Source of the DNA: G963665495 sp963665495 | Lineage (GTDB): Bacteria > Desulfobacterota > Desulfovibrionia > Desulfovibrionales > Desulfovibrionaceae | DNA: 64,000 bases | Assembly (NCBI GenBank): GCA_963665495.1 | Contig: OY762289.1 | Location: forward strand, 4,030,001 to 4,094,000 | Direction of reading: 5' to 3' | In this document: positions 1 to 8,922 of the stretch, piece after piece | Position numbering within the stretch: the stretch's first letter is position 1 | Layout: the number at the start of each line of letters is the position of its first letter | The notes under the pieces: generated by a model | The model's database searches: none | The model's input: only the letters and a program-made list of their open reading frames with translations | Told to the model about the DNA's origin: nothing | Program-made: the position numbers and the translations under genes

Positions 1-3000
1 CAAGCAGACTGACGGCGTCGAATCTGGCACCGGCCTGGGCGGAACGGTCGGCCAAAGCTATGACTCGCTTGCCTCTATTTTCCAGAAAGCCACCAAGAAC
101 CAGCGCAGAAGAAGAAAATCCGCCGTACTGCATGCCAGCGTATGCCCCGGCGTACTTGCCCTGTTGACTGCCTGAGGAGTCGCTTTCGCTCCAGCGGAGC
201 GAGGTCTCGGTGAAGGCAAAATCAACGCCCAGCCGCAGCCAGGAAACCGGGCGATGTTCCAGCCCCAACACCAGACCTTCCGTGTCCCAGCTGTACGCGG
301 AGAAGCCCTGATTCTCCGCACGACGGCCCCAGTCGCCCAGACCTTCGGCCCAGGCATACCAGTTTTGTTCGAATTCCACTGCCTCGCTCTTTAGCGATCG
401 TGACACGGCCCGCTCCACCAGCCGGAGATTGCGGACGGATGCGTCCAGATACGCTGCGTATACGGACGGTCCCAGACGTTCCAGAGCCTGACGGATGTCG
501 GCCAGGCCATAGCTGAAATCCATGGCGGCAATAAGATCAGCCATCTCCCCGGAAGCATCGGGCAACAATGCGTCCAGGGCCGCAGCCGTTGCAAGCTGCG
601 TACGGTTTGCCGTGAGTTCGGAGTAGGGCGTCGTACGCGTAATCCGTACGTTGACCCCGTCCGCCAGAATCTCCTGGGACGCGCTCATGGTCAAGGAATG
701 GAATGAGATGCCGTCAAAAACGCCGCTGACGCCCCCATCCGCTTTGATGATCTCCCAGCTCCGCGAAGATTGGATAAACTGCGGCATGACCTGCAGGGCC
801 AGGGCTCCCTTGTCGATGGTAACCACCCCGGTGGCCTGGAGCGTATCGGACGTACCATCAGCTCCCAGTTCCACGGCAAAGGTGCTTCCGGGCGCAAAAT
901 ACGCATCCCCCCGGACGCGCAGCGTGCCGATGGAATTGCCGGGAGCCAGCACGCCGTGGTTCTCCAGGTTGCCCACCAGCAGACCCGTACCGCCGAGAAA
1001 TCCGTCGGCGTCAACAGTCAGGCTTAGGGTGTGAAGCTCGCCCGAAAGATCCAGCACCCCTTCCACTGTTGCCGCCCCGTTGATCTGCAGTGATCCGCTC
1101 AGGACATTGCAGCCGCCCTGCACGAGCAAATCCTCGAAATTCACGTACTGATCCCCGGAAAAAGTACCGGCGTTCTGAAATACGAGCCGGTCCCAGCCTT
1201 CCTGGCCGTCAATATCCTTGCCCACGCTGGAACCATAGCCAATGGTCACGGTGTCGTCGCCAGTTCCGGCAAAAATGGAGCCGTTCACCGTACCGGCATT
1301 ATAAATGGCATTACCGGCGCTGGTGCCGCCCGTTCCGTTGTCCAGGCTTCCGTATAGGGAACCGTCCACTGTCCCGTAGTTCACTATGGTGTTGTTACCG
1401 CCGCTTGCCCCCTGTCCGGTGTTAAGACTGCCATAGATCGCCCCCCGCACCAGCCCGAAGTTTACAATGGTATTCTCCTGCCCCGCTGATCCCTGGCCGC
1501 TGTTCCGGCTGCCGATGATTGCGCCGTCCACAATGCCGCCCTGGGCGTTGATAATGGTGTTCCCCCCGCCGCTGGAACCGGTGCCCTGGTTGTCGCTTCC
1601 GTAGATGTCCAGGCCAATGTTTCCGTAATTCCAAATCTGGTTCTCTCCGCCAGTCGAGCCGTTGCCGTCGTTCAACCCACCGTAGACGGCATCGTGCACC
1701 AGGCCGAAATTCACGAGCGTATTGTCCTGGCCCGAGGAACCGTCCCCATGGTTCCAGCTGCCGATGATGGCATAGCCCACGGAGCCGTTCTGTCCGTTGG
1801 TAATGGTATTGTTGCCGCCGCTGGAGCCATTGCCGAAATTATTGCTGCCGTAAATGGACCAGCCGATGCCGCTGTCATTCAGAATGGCGTTGTCGCCGCC
1901 GCTGGAGTTTGCGCCCAGGTTGCTGCTTCCATAAAGACTCCAGCCCACGCCGCTGCTATTCAGGATAGTATTGCCGCCGCCGCTGGAATTGTCGCCCTTG
2001 TTGTAACTGCCGTAGATGGACCAGCCGATGCCGCTTGTGTTCAGAATATAATTGTCGCCGCCGCTGGAGTTATTGCCCTGGTTGTTGCTTCCATACAAAC
2101 TCCAGCCCACGGCCTTGTGGTTCAAAATGGTGTTGCCACCGCCGCTGGAATTATCGCCCTGGTTGTAACTGCCATAAATGGACCAGCCCACGCCGCTGTT
2201 ATTCAGAATAGTGTTGCCGCCGCCGCTGGAGTTCGCGCCCTGGTTATTACTGCCGTAAATACTCCAGCCCACGGCCTTGTAGTTCAGGATGGTGTTGCCA
2301 CCGCCGCTGGAGTTGGCGCCCTGGTTGTCGCTGCCGTAAATGGACCAGCCCACGCCGCTGTTGTTCAAAATAGTGTTGTCGCCGCCGCTGGAAGCGTTTC
2401 CGGCGTTGTAACTGCCGCACAGCCCCCAGCCAAGGCCGCCGTAGTTGACGATGGAGTTGTCGCCGCCCTGCGATCCGCTGCCCGAATTGTAGCTGCCGTA
2501 CAGGGCCCAGCCGACTCTGCCGGTGGCGGAGTTGACAACCTGGTTGCCGCCGCCGTCCGCGTACGCGTCCGTGTTGTAACTGCCGTACAGATTCCAGACC
2601 TCGCCGTCATTGATGACCTCGGCGCCGCCCTGGTTTATGCCGCCGTACCTGTTTTCTCCGACAGGATTTTTGGAAAGGTCTTCCATCTGCGCCAGCAGGA
2701 TACGTACGCCGCTGAGGACTTCATTTACGCCTTTGACCACCTCGCGGATTCCGTCCCGCTGCATTGCCTCGCTGCCGATAGCATCAACTTCCGCCACCGC
2801 GGCGTTGATCTCGTTGCGAATGGCAGTGATCCAGGCATCCGCTTCGTCATTCCCTGCCAAGACTTTCTGGCTGGAAGCGGCAATGACGTGAAAGGGAGCC
2901 GACAACGTCATGAAAATCAGGAAAAGGAAAACAGGAAGCAAAACCCGTCCTGCACTGCCCAAAAGCTGCTTTTGGGAGCACAGGAACTGCACGGATTTTT

Positions 3001-3016
3001 TGGAAAGAGAGGACAT
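1..3016 (-). CDS. Autotransporter adhesin-like protein, C-terminal end cut by window edge
   Basis: A minus-strand frame stays open from an ATG at 3016 to the left edge, giving about 1005 residues without a stop. It starts with a long signal peptide: a basic N-terminus, then a hydrophobic stretch near residues 24-45. A short helical segment follows. Next comes a Gly/Asn/Ser-rich passenger made of 27-residue repeats with cores such as GVGWSIYGSYNQG. After that are beta-helix-like stretches (SLYGSLDNGTGG, LTVDADGFLGGTGLLVGNLE, LAPGNSIGTL) typical of autotransporter passengers. The last part, from about base 390 to the edge, begins NWYAWAEGLGDW and alternates in the manner of an autotransporter beta-barrel; roughly half the barrel is inside the window. 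Likely role: type V secreted surface adhesin. The start is uncertain because there is no strong ribosome site, and an in-frame TTG lies upstream. Confidence 0.8.
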   Translation of the reverse strand, partial: MSSLSKKSVQFLCSQKQLLGSAGRVLLPVFLFLIFMTLSAPFHVIAASSQKVLAGNDEADAWITAIRNEINAAVAEVDAIGSEAMQRDGIREVVKGVNEVLSGVRILLAQMEDLSKNPVGENRYGGINQGGAEVINDGEVWNLYGSYNTDAYADGGGNQVVNSATGRVGWALYGSYNSGSGSQGGDNSIVNYGGLGWGLCGSYNAGNASSGGDNTILNNSGVGWSIYGSDNQGANSSGGGNTILNYKAVGWSIYGSNNQGANSSGGGNTILNNSGVGWSIYGSYNQGDNSSGGGNTILNHKAVGWSLYGSNNQGNNSSGGDNYILNTSGIGWSIYGSYNKGDNSSGGGNTILNSSGVGWSLYGSSNLGANSSGGDNAILNDSGIGWSIYGSNNFGNGSSGGNNTITNGQNGSVGYAIIGSWNHGDGSSGQDNTLVNFGLVHDAVYGGLNDGNGSTGGENQIWNYGNIGLDIYGSDNQGTGSSGGGNTIINAQGGIVDGAIIGSRNSGQGSAGQENTIVNFGLVRGAIYGSLNTGQGASGGNNTIVNYGTVDGSLYGSLDNGTGGTSAGNAIYNAGTVNGSIFAGTGDDTVTIGYGSSVGKDIDGQEGWDRLVFQNAGTFSGDQYVNFEDLLVQGGCNVLSGSLQINGAATVEGVLDLSGELHTLSLTVDADGFLGGTGLLVGNLENHGVLAPGNSIGTLRVRGDAYFAPGSTFAVELGADGTSDTLQATGVVTIDKGALALQVMPQFIQSSRSWEIIKADGGVSGVFDGISFHSLTMSASQEILADGVNVRITRTTPYSELTANRTQLATAAALDALLPDASGEMADLIAAMDFSYGLADIRQALERLGPSVYAAYLDASVRNLRLVERAVSRSLKSEAVEFEQNWYAWAEGLGDWGRRAENQGFSAYSWDTEGLVLGLEHRPVSWLRLGVDFAFTETSLRWSESDSSGSQQGKYAGAYAGMQYGGFSSSALVLGGFLENRGKRVIALADRSAQAGARFDAVSLL
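1285..2600 (-). repeat. Tandem 81-bp repeats in the autotransporter passenger
   Basis: About 15 tandem units of 81 bp (27 residues) lie in frame in the autotransporter gene. The best conserved units are between 1850 and 2370. They alternate between two subtypes, one with a NYKAVGWS/NHKAVGWS junction and one with NNSGVGWS, so near-identical copies recur every 162 bp (compare 2100-2180 with 2260-2340). Each unit has a core of the form GWSxYGSxNxGxNSSGGxNxILN. Outer units are more diverged. Such arrays fold as beta-solenoids and change length by recombination. Confidence 0.85.
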
Positions 3017-3911
3017 ATTCTTTTGTAACAGAACAGCGCATAAAGACAACCCGCATCCGGTACAATACGTGTCCCTGCGCCTTGAGTCGGGCGCAGGAAT
3101 CCTGCGTCAATGGGGCAAGGCTTTATTCCTCATCGCAATGCGTTCTTCAATTTCCGTACGCACCTGCCCTTGATGCAACTGGTGCGAATTGCTGGCCCCT
3201 TGACCTGCTTTTTAAGAGAGCGCTACGTCTCCGAGAGTTGTTCGGCATCTTCCGCAACTAGCCAGTTTGTTTACCCGTCTGCCTCCGCCAGACTCTTTTG
3301 GTGCATCTATGTAACCCCGCTAATTCTATACGAAACCGTTGACAAAGCAACTTCTGCTTAGTACAAAAATTTCTAAGGTAAAAACCATAGCTGTACAGAA
3401 CTGGCCTAGATTATTTACGTTTGAATCTGGTTATTATCTCCCAGTCTGATTTTTCAACAATTCCTTTGAGCACATAGCCACTTCAAGTGTGCAATAAGGC
3501 ATGGCGTTGCTCGGGACTAAATATAGCTTCATTCTGAAACGCAACATCGCATTCAAATAAACTGCAAGGTTTTGTGAATGCAGAATAACAAGTCGCATTA
3601 TATTATTACGTATTTTTCCAAAGCTTTTTTGTGCCTGACATTTTCCCGATGGTTCATACTACGACATGTAAATCTTTGAGAATACTTCTCTGTAAATACC
3701 AGTCGCTTTTATTGCATCTCAAGTAAATACATTCTCGTAGTTCAAGTTTTATAATTTGTGTATGCTCCTTTATTTTATGAATTTACTTTAATTGACAGGA
3801 AGTAATCAAGATGCTGCAGTATCCAGATTATGGGATATTATTGAGTGATAAAATATAGTTTTAAAACTGTTTGAAACTGCCATACACCAAGCAACAGGAA
3901 AGGAGTCTCTA
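3017..3911. other. Intergenic region between divergent genes, no gene seen
   Basis: About 900 bases separate the divergent autotransporter and acyltransferase genes. Short open frames here have no ribosome sites or recognisable products. The right half, after about 3350, is AT-rich and should hold the promoter of the acyltransferase gene. The left half would be the long 5' leader of the autotransporter mRNA and contains a small perfect inverted repeat, CGCAGGAATCCTGCG, near 3097. No known riboswitch was recognised. Confidence 0.5.
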
Positions 3912-5024
3912 ATGTCTCGTTCACAACGCTTGTACTTTCTTGACAATCTGCGCGTGCTTGTCGTCCTGCTTGTAGTGATTCTGCACGGATCCCTGAGCTA
4001 TATGGCCTATGCTCCGGAGTGGTGGTATGTGGTGGATACGCAAACCAGCATCATTTTTACCAAGATAGTGATTCTTACCGATGTGCCCATCATGCTGATC
4101 ATGTTTTTTCTGGCCGGTTATTTCGCCTTTCCCTCCCTGGCCAAACGCGGGGCCGGGAAATTTTGCAGAGAAAAACTCCTCCGGGAAGGCCTGCCCTGGA
4201 TTCTGGGGGCCATGCTGCTGGCGCCGCCCACCGCGTATATGACCTTTTATTCGCGCAAAATTCCCGTGGGATTCTGGCAGTTCTGGGGCAACGACTTCTG
4301 GCACGCCATGTATCAGCAGTCCGTCTACTGGTTTTTGGGCGTACTGCTGTTCTTCTTTCTGCTCATGGCCATGGTCTATGTCCTCAATCCGGGATTTCGG
4401 GCGCTCAGGCCGCAGCCGACGCGGCCGTCTCCAAAGCTTTTTCTTGGGTTCGGGCTGTTGATGACAGCGGGCTTCCTGACCATGAACCAGTTTTTTCCCC
4501 TGGACACCTGGTATACGAAAGCCTACGTGCTGGTGTTTCAGCCGTTGCGGGCCCCGCTGTATATCGGCTATTTTATCCTCGGCATCCATGCCTACCGGCG
4601 CGGCTGGTTCACAGACACGGGCTATATGCCCCGGCTGCTGCCCTGGGGCCTTTTGTGCCTGGTCTCCGGATTTCTCTATCTGAAATTCCGGCTCGGAATG
4701 CCGCCTCAGTCGACGTTTCTGGTCAAGGGAGGAAACGCCCTGCTGTTCAACAGCTTTTGCCTGACGTCCCTGATGGCGGGCTGCGCCTTGTGCAAGCGCG
4801 TATGCAATTGCGCAGGAGGGTTGTGGAAAAACCTGGCGGCCAATTCCTACGGCATTTACTTTATCCACCCGGTGATACTCTATCCGCTGGCCTACCTGGT
4901 CAGACCGGCCCAGATGCCCCTGGCCGTCAAATCATCAATGGTCATCCTTGCCGCTATTCTGCTTTCCTGGGCGTTTTCCGCTCTGGTGCTGAAAAAACTC
5001 CCTATATTGAAGCGCTCTTTTTAG
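3912..5024 (+). CDS. Acyltransferase family 3 membrane protein (OpgC/OafA-like)
   Basis: This 370-residue integral membrane protein has about ten hydrophobic segments. It opens with the acyltransferase-3 signature, a short basic N-terminus followed by LYFLDNLRVLVVLLVVILHG, in which the Arg and the His at the end of the first membrane segment are the family's conserved residues. The C-terminal NSYGIYFIHPVIL motif is also typical. The family moves acyl groups such as acetyl or succinyl across the inner membrane onto periplasmic or surface glycans. A good ribosome site (AGGAAAGGAG) precedes the ATG. The gene stands alone, divergent from the autotransporter, with a dispersed repeat downstream. 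The acceptor substrate cannot be predicted. Confidence 0.85.
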   Translation: MSRSQRLYFLDNLRVLVVLLVVILHGSLSYMAYAPEWWYVVDTQTSIIFTKIVILTDVPIMLIMFFLAGYFAFPSLAKRGAGKFCREKLLREGLPWILGAMLLAPPTAYMTFYSRKIPVGFWQFWGNDFWHAMYQQSVYWFLGVLLFFFLLMAMVYVLNPGFRALRPQPTRPSPKLFLGFGLLMTAGFLTMNQFFPLDTWYTKAYVLVFQPLRAPLYIGYFILGIHAYRRGWFTDTGYMPRLLPWGLLCLVSGFLYLKFRLGMPPQSTFLVKGGNALLFNSFCLTSLMAGCALCKRVCNCAGGLWKNLAANSYGIYFIHPVILYPLAYLVRPAQMPLAVKSSMVILAAILLSWAFSALVLKKLPILKRSF

Positions 5025-5049
5025 TGCATTTTTACTGTATAATCGTATA

Positions 5050-5150
5050 GCCTCCGGCGGCTAAAGAACCTTTTGCGAAAGGTTATTTAGAATCTCCAAA
5101 CTTTTTAGCTGGAAATAATATTCAATATTATAGCCTGTTACAAACTTAAC
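5050..5150 (+). repeat. Dispersed intergenic repeat, copy 1 (terminator-like)
   Basis: The element begins GCCTCCGGCGGCTAAAGAAC, forms a stem from CTAAAGAACCTTT and its complement (5061-5090), and continues through AATCTCCAAACTTTTTAGCTG and an AT-rich tail. A second copy in the same orientation is at 50178. It lies just after the acyltransferase stop codon, so it probably ends that transcript. From memory, GCCTCCGGCGGC-type elements follow many Desulfovibrio genes. Confidence 0.65.
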
Positions 5151-5228
5151 TATGCGCTGGTCCAGGCCTACAACCCGTTTGAGAGCGTTCTCTAAGCAGC
5201 GGATCGGCTACAGCTCACCCTTTTCGCG

Positions 5229-5263
5229 AAAAAAAACCGCCTCCATGTACGTGGAGGCGGTTT
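5229..5263 (-). terminator. Intrinsic terminator of the pyruvoyl decarboxylase gene
   Basis: A perfect stem with arms AAACCGCCTCCA and TGGAGGCGGTTT (5234-5263) is followed on the minus strand by a run of eight T (5236-5229). It lies about 25 bases past the stop codon of the minus-strand gene ending at 5287. Confidence 0.9.
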
Positions 5264-5286
5264 CATTTTTGGTCTTGTATCCGAAT

Positions 5287-6573
5287 TTACTTCTTTGCTT
5301 TGACCACGGCCAGTTTCGACAGCAGGGGGATGTTTTTGGCGTCCGCGCTGGGCGTTTGTCCGCGCAGGTCGAAGTCCACGTCCACCCCGGGCCGGAACAG
5401 CAGAACATGGGTGGAGCCCCCGAAATGGAACATGCCCAGTTGATCGCCCTTTTTCACGTGCTGTCCTTCATACACCGTGATTTCATTGGACGAAACATCG
5501 CCCATTCCCACGAAGATAATCGCCATGAGGCCGATATCCGGATTGTCGGCCTGGATGAACAGCACCCCGCGGGCAGCCACCTGGGTGAGATAGGCCTGGC
5601 AGTGGTCCTGGGTTTCCCGATCGAATCCGCCGGACAACGGAGCGGCGTAATAGCTGCCGTCCACAAGCCTGGCCTTGACGATGGTTCCGCTCACAGGGGA
5701 GTGCCAGCGGTGGTAGTTGAAGGCGCTCAGAAAGGCCTGATACGCGGTACCGCCCACGAACTGTTCGGTCAGGGGGTCCCCGTCGAGCATATGGTACAGC
5801 GAATAGGGCTCGCCCTTGATCCAGAACGTGTCCCTGAGTTTCACATCTCTTGCCAGCTGATACGGGGCTGATTCGCACGCGTTGGCGATGACCGCGTCAT
5901 TGTCCGGGTCGGCCACGGGGCGGCGGCCTTCGCGAAAGAGGCGGGTAAAAAAGTCATCCCACGAAGCAAAGCCGTGGAACGGTTTATCCGGTTCGCAGAC
6001 AAAATTTTCGGCAAATCCGGGCATGACCTTCAGCGCTTCCGGGCTGAACCATCCGCCGGGCTGGTCGGTCAGCACATAGCGGGAGTCCGGCGAAGCAAGA
6101 TAGACTTCCCACTGTTTCAAAATCTTTTTCAACTGCCGGTTCACCCGTGCGTCCAGAAAGGCTTCCGTCCCTGCCGGGGTACCCATGGGCCAGGCCAGCA
6201 TGGCGTTGATCGGCGTTCCGGCCATGATGGTGTCGTTGAATTCCGGCGCGGTGGTCAGGATACAGTTCAGAGCATTGAGCATCTGCTGATAACTCCGGAC
6301 CTGAACGTTTCCGGCGGGATCCTCCAGATACGGCGCTTCATTGGGGATCTGCCCGAACATTTCCGTAAACAGCATATAAAGATGGGGGTCGTTTTCGATC
6401 AAATCCTTGAATTCCTGAACCACGGGCAGCAAGGCGACATCCGCGTTCGCATCAATCTTGTAACACTGCCTGGCCACTGAGGGCGAACGGACCGAATCCG
6501 CATGCGCCACGGACAGGAGCGGATACATGAGAACCATTGAGAAGAATAAGACGGAAAGCACGGTGCGCTTCAT
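5287..6573 (-). CDS. Exported phosphatidylserine decarboxylase-related (PsiD-like) pyruvoyl decarboxylase
   Basis: The 428-residue precursor has a signal peptide (residues 1-25, ending AHA). An N-terminal domain resembles the 'PSD-associated' domain (PVVQEFKDLIENDP, INAMLAWPMGTPAG, ACESAPYQLARDVK). The catalytic domain has YHRWHSPVSGTIVK (His288/His291) and the self-cleavage motif FHFGGSTHV, in which Ser387 would become the pyruvoyl group. This two-domain layout matches the fungal PSD-like decarboxylases, including PsiD, the tryptophan decarboxylase of Psilocybe, better than the short bacterial Psd. The substrate could be an aromatic amino acid or a lipid; neither can be chosen from sequence. 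The ATG at 6573 is chosen because AGAGGATG precedes it and the signal peptide starts there. Export is unusual for this family. A strong terminator follows. Confidence 0.85.
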   Translation of the reverse strand: MKRTVLSVLFFSMVLMYPLLSVAHADSVRSPSVARQCYKIDANADVALLPVVQEFKDLIENDPHLYMLFTEMFGQIPNEAPYLEDPAGNVQVRSYQQMLNALNCILTTAPEFNDTIMAGTPINAMLAWPMGTPAGTEAFLDARVNRQLKKILKQWEVYLASPDSRYVLTDQPGGWFSPEALKVMPGFAENFVCEPDKPFHGFASWDDFFTRLFREGRRPVADPDNDAVIANACESAPYQLARDVKLRDTFWIKGEPYSLYHMLDGDPLTEQFVGGTAYQAFLSAFNYHRWHSPVSGTIVKARLVDGSYYAAPLSGGFDRETQDHCQAYLTQVAARGVLFIQADNPDIGLMAIIFVGMGDVSSNEITVYEGQHVKKGDQLGMFHFGGSTHVLLFRPGVDVDFDLRGQTPSADAKNIPLLSKLAVVKAKK

Positions 6574-6737
6574 GAATACATCCTCTTGTTTCGCGGTTAT
6601 CGAGTGAGCACATAATTTGACGTATTCCAATACTCGATTCTCTGTTATCACGCCCATTTTTCGGAAGCAATATACCGCGAGACAAACCTTTTTACTCGGA
6701 CTTATAGAGAAATACGATCTTTAGGGCACAAGTCTGA

Positions 6738-6802
6738 AAAAGACAGGCTTTCCCAGGCAATGCATTGAGCTGCCGTTGCCGACCTGGCCCGGGGGCGGCA
6801 CC
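6738..6802 (-). terminator. Possible terminator of the Lnt-like gene
   Basis: Ten-base arms AAAAGACAGG and CCTGTCTTTT enclose a GC-rich interior that can itself pair. On the minus strand the second arm ends in a run of T. It lies 41 bases after the stop of the minus-strand gene at 6843. The loop is long, so the call is tentative. Confidence 0.45.
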
Positions 6803-6842
6803 CCTGTCTTTTGATCAAGCCCTACCAGGCGCCGGCCGCGTC

Positions 6843-8342
6843 CTATGCCGAAAACCTCTCACTTGCCGACGCGCCTGATTTTCCGGAGATAACTCCCCAG
6901 AGGCACAGTAGCAGGATTCCCAGAACGCATAGCCAGGCGAAGGCATCTCCAAGAGATGAATAGACCGTACCAACGCCTTTGGTCGCCAAACTGGAAATCA
7001 TTGCGTTATGGTCCGTAGTAAAAAAGTCAGCGACAGTGATGATTCTGCCATACGGGTCCACCGCAATCGACAAGCCTCCGCCAGTGCTTTTCACCACGGA
7101 CACGCCGTTTTCGATCGCTCTGAATACGCTCATACGCGTATGCAAGGGGTCCGCTGAGGCCCAATCCTGTGCCGGAATTACCAGTATGTCCGCATCATAG
7201 ACACGGCCCTGATGCAGCAGGCTGGGATAATCCAGATCTGCGCAGATAACGGATGCAATCTTTCCATAAGGCGTATCAAGAATGGGAATTGCAACTTTAC
7301 CTGGAACAATGGGTTCGAGAGGCTGCGCTGGTTTTGATTTCAAATACTCAGCAATAATTTTTCCATCCGGAGCAATCCATAGCAGTTTATTCTGCCATGG
7401 CAGCTCCGGATAGCTTAAAGGAAACACGGCGATTGCCATGGCGAGGTAGATATTGTTGTCTTTGGCAAAACCTGTTGTCCGCGCCAGAAATTCCTTTTCG
7501 TGTTCCTCCATTACCGTCATGGAGTATTCCTGCCATATTACTACCTGTGCGCCTGCTTGCACAGAACGTCCGGAAGCATCGAGCAAAAAAGCAAGATCCT
7601 CTTTCATACTCGCATAAGCCGTGTTTCTATCGCTCCAATCCGGAAGATAAAAACGTGTAAAAAAATCTCTCGGGTTGGTTATGGATGCAATACGCACCTT
7701 GTCTGCTGGAACAGGGGGTGATCCAAGGCGAACAAAGCCGTACGCGAATACGCAGACAAGAATGAAGCCGTATGCAATGGTGATTTTTCTGATTCTTTGC
7801 CAATGGAAGCCCTGTTCCCAGGCGTAAGTAACAACTGATGCAAACCATGCGACCACAAAAGACAGCCCCCAGATGCCTGTAACAGAAGCCAGCTGCATAA
7901 GCGGCAGGTTGCCGTACTGGGTGTAGGCAAGAGATCCCCAGCTCCCGCCGCCCAGTGATTTAAGGTATTCGCAGGCTGTCCAGGCGCAGGGAAAAATCAG
8001 AGTTGCCGCAATTCCAGGGAGCCGGGCAACGAGCAACCGATCGAGTACAAACGGAACAGCAAAAACAAGTCCCACCGCTATCCCGGAGGCAAGGCGAAAC
8101 CACGGGGGGATGGCAGCTAGGCCCAAAAGCCGCCACATCGAGGCCGCGCCGACAAGCATACTTACCGAACAGAGGACAAGCAGTCCTGGGAGTGCTTTTC
8201 GCGTTCGCGTATAACGCAGTAAAAATACGGCATATAGCCACGAAGCGGCTGGTATGGCCCAGTTCCAGTTGGAAAAATACATGAGCACGGTGCCGAAAAC
8301 GAGCCAGATGCAAGGCCAGAGCTTTTGGGATTTGCTGTTCAT
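6843..8342 (-). CDS. Apolipoprotein N-acyltransferase-like (nitrilase superfamily) membrane protein
   Basis: This 499-residue protein has about six to seven N-terminal membrane segments (residues 10-200), followed by a periplasmic carbon-nitrogen hydrolase domain (about 215-460) and a last membrane helix (about 470-490). That is the architecture of Lnt, which adds the third acyl chain to lipoproteins. The expected catalytic triad is visible: Glu272 in WQEYS, Lys335 or Lys337 in EYLKSKP, and Cys367 in VICADLDYP. Overall resemblance to Lnt is moderate, so it may be a paralogue acting on another acceptor. A ribosome site (GAGGGCAGG) precedes the ATG. A MarR-type operator lies 12-32 bases upstream of the start, which ties it to the adjacent regulator. 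Confidence 0.75.
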   Translation of the reverse strand: MNSKSQKLWPCIWLVFGTVLMYFSNWNWAIPAASWLYAVFLLRYTRTRKALPGLLVLCSVSMLVGAASMWRLLGLAAIPPWFRLASGIAVGLVFAVPFVLDRLLVARLPGIAATLIFPCAWTACEYLKSLGGGSWGSLAYTQYGNLPLMQLASVTGIWGLSFVVAWFASVVTYAWEQGFHWQRIRKITIAYGFILVCVFAYGFVRLGSPPVPADKVRIASITNPRDFFTRFYLPDWSDRNTAYASMKEDLAFLLDASGRSVQAGAQVVIWQEYSMTVMEEHEKEFLARTTGFAKDNNIYLAMAIAVFPLSYPELPWQNKLLWIAPDGKIIAEYLKSKPAQPLEPIVPGKVAIPILDTPYGKIASVICADLDYPSLLHQGRVYDADILVIPAQDWASADPLHTRMSVFRAIENGVSVVKSTGGGLSIAVDPYGRIITVADFFTTDHNAMISSLATKGVGTVYSSLGDAFAWLCVLGILLLCLWGVISGKSGASASERFSA

Positions 8343-8353
8343 CCTGCCCTCGG

Positions 8354-8374
8354 ATTCTTTAGCAGCTAAAGTAT
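8354..8374 (-). promoter_or_regulatory. MarR-type operator upstream of the Lnt-like gene
   Basis: A perfect 15-base inverted repeat, CTTTAGCAGCTAAAG (8357-8371), lies immediately upstream of the Lnt-like start. The surrounding 21 bases recur with one mismatch in front of the neighbouring marR gene (8863-8883), in the same orientation relative to the gene. Both location and symmetry fit an operator bound by the MarR dimer. Confidence 0.75.
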
Positions 8375-8387
8375 GAGATAAAAAAAA

Positions 8388-8855
8388 TTACTTCAGATCA
8401 TCCAGGTAACTATCAATCGTTTGTTCAAGCATTTTGAAGACATCGGCTATGGTCTGCAGTTGCACGGCATTCATCGCGCAGACTTTATCAATCATGGGCT
8501 GATCATATTTTGCATGGAATGTTTCATGATTCCGCAGGGCAATCGCCCCCAGGTCCGTAACCTGGAGGGCCACTTCCTTTTTATTCTCAGGCAGGTACTC
8601 TTTCCGGATAAGTTGTTTTTTTTCCAGTTTAGCGACGATTTGTGACACCGCCCCTATGGTAACACTTCGCTTTTCGGCTAATTGGGTGAGATTAATGCCC
8701 GAATATTTCCCAATGATCTCCAGGGTGTTGATCTCCGACGCATAAAGCAGATGCCCTGTCCCATGATCAATGGGAATCTTCTCCAACATTTTGAATTTGT
8801 TGATTATTCTCAAAAATGTTTCGGTAAAATCCTGAACATAGACCTTTTTATCCAT
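8388..8855 (-). CDS. MarR family transcriptional regulator
   Basis: The 155-residue protein has the MarR winged-helix core: SEINTLEIIGKYSGINLTQL, then the recognition helix SVTIGAVSQIVAKLEKK, and the wing YLPENKKEVALQVTDLG. Flanking helices would form the dimer interface. MarR proteins are usually repressors relieved by small ligands. The start MDKKVYVQDF at 8855 is preferred over an upstream ATG at 8891, because the operator at 8863-8883 would otherwise fall inside the coding region. The matching operators in front of this gene and the downstream Lnt-like gene indicate autoregulation and control of that neighbour. Confidence 0.9.
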   Translation of the reverse strand: MDKKVYVQDFTETFLRIINKFKMLEKIPIDHGTGHLLYASEINTLEIIGKYSGINLTQLAEKRSVTIGAVSQIVAKLEKKQLIRKEYLPENKKEVALQVTDLGAIALRNHETFHAKYDQPMIDKVCAMNAVQLQTIADVFKMLEQTIDSYLDDLK

Positions 8856-8862
8856 GCAAAAA

Positions 8863-8883
8863 ATACTATAGCTGCTAAAGAAT
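8863..8883 (-). promoter_or_regulatory. MarR-type operator upstream of marR itself
   Basis: The 15-base imperfect inverted repeat CTATAGCTGCTAAAG (8866-8880) matches the perfect repeat at 8357-8371 with one changed base when read on the same relative strand, and the flanking bases are also shared. It sits 8 bases upstream of the marR ATG. Confidence 0.75.
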
Positions 8884-8922
8884 AATGTCAACGGTGATTA
8901 TCTGCTCAACTCGGATCGCTGT

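Noticed and set aside
1694..3028. Long plus-strand frame of 444 codons rich in Ala/Val
   Set aside because: It is the antisense shadow of the 81-bp repeat array of the minus-strand autotransporter; it has no ribosome site and no protein family.
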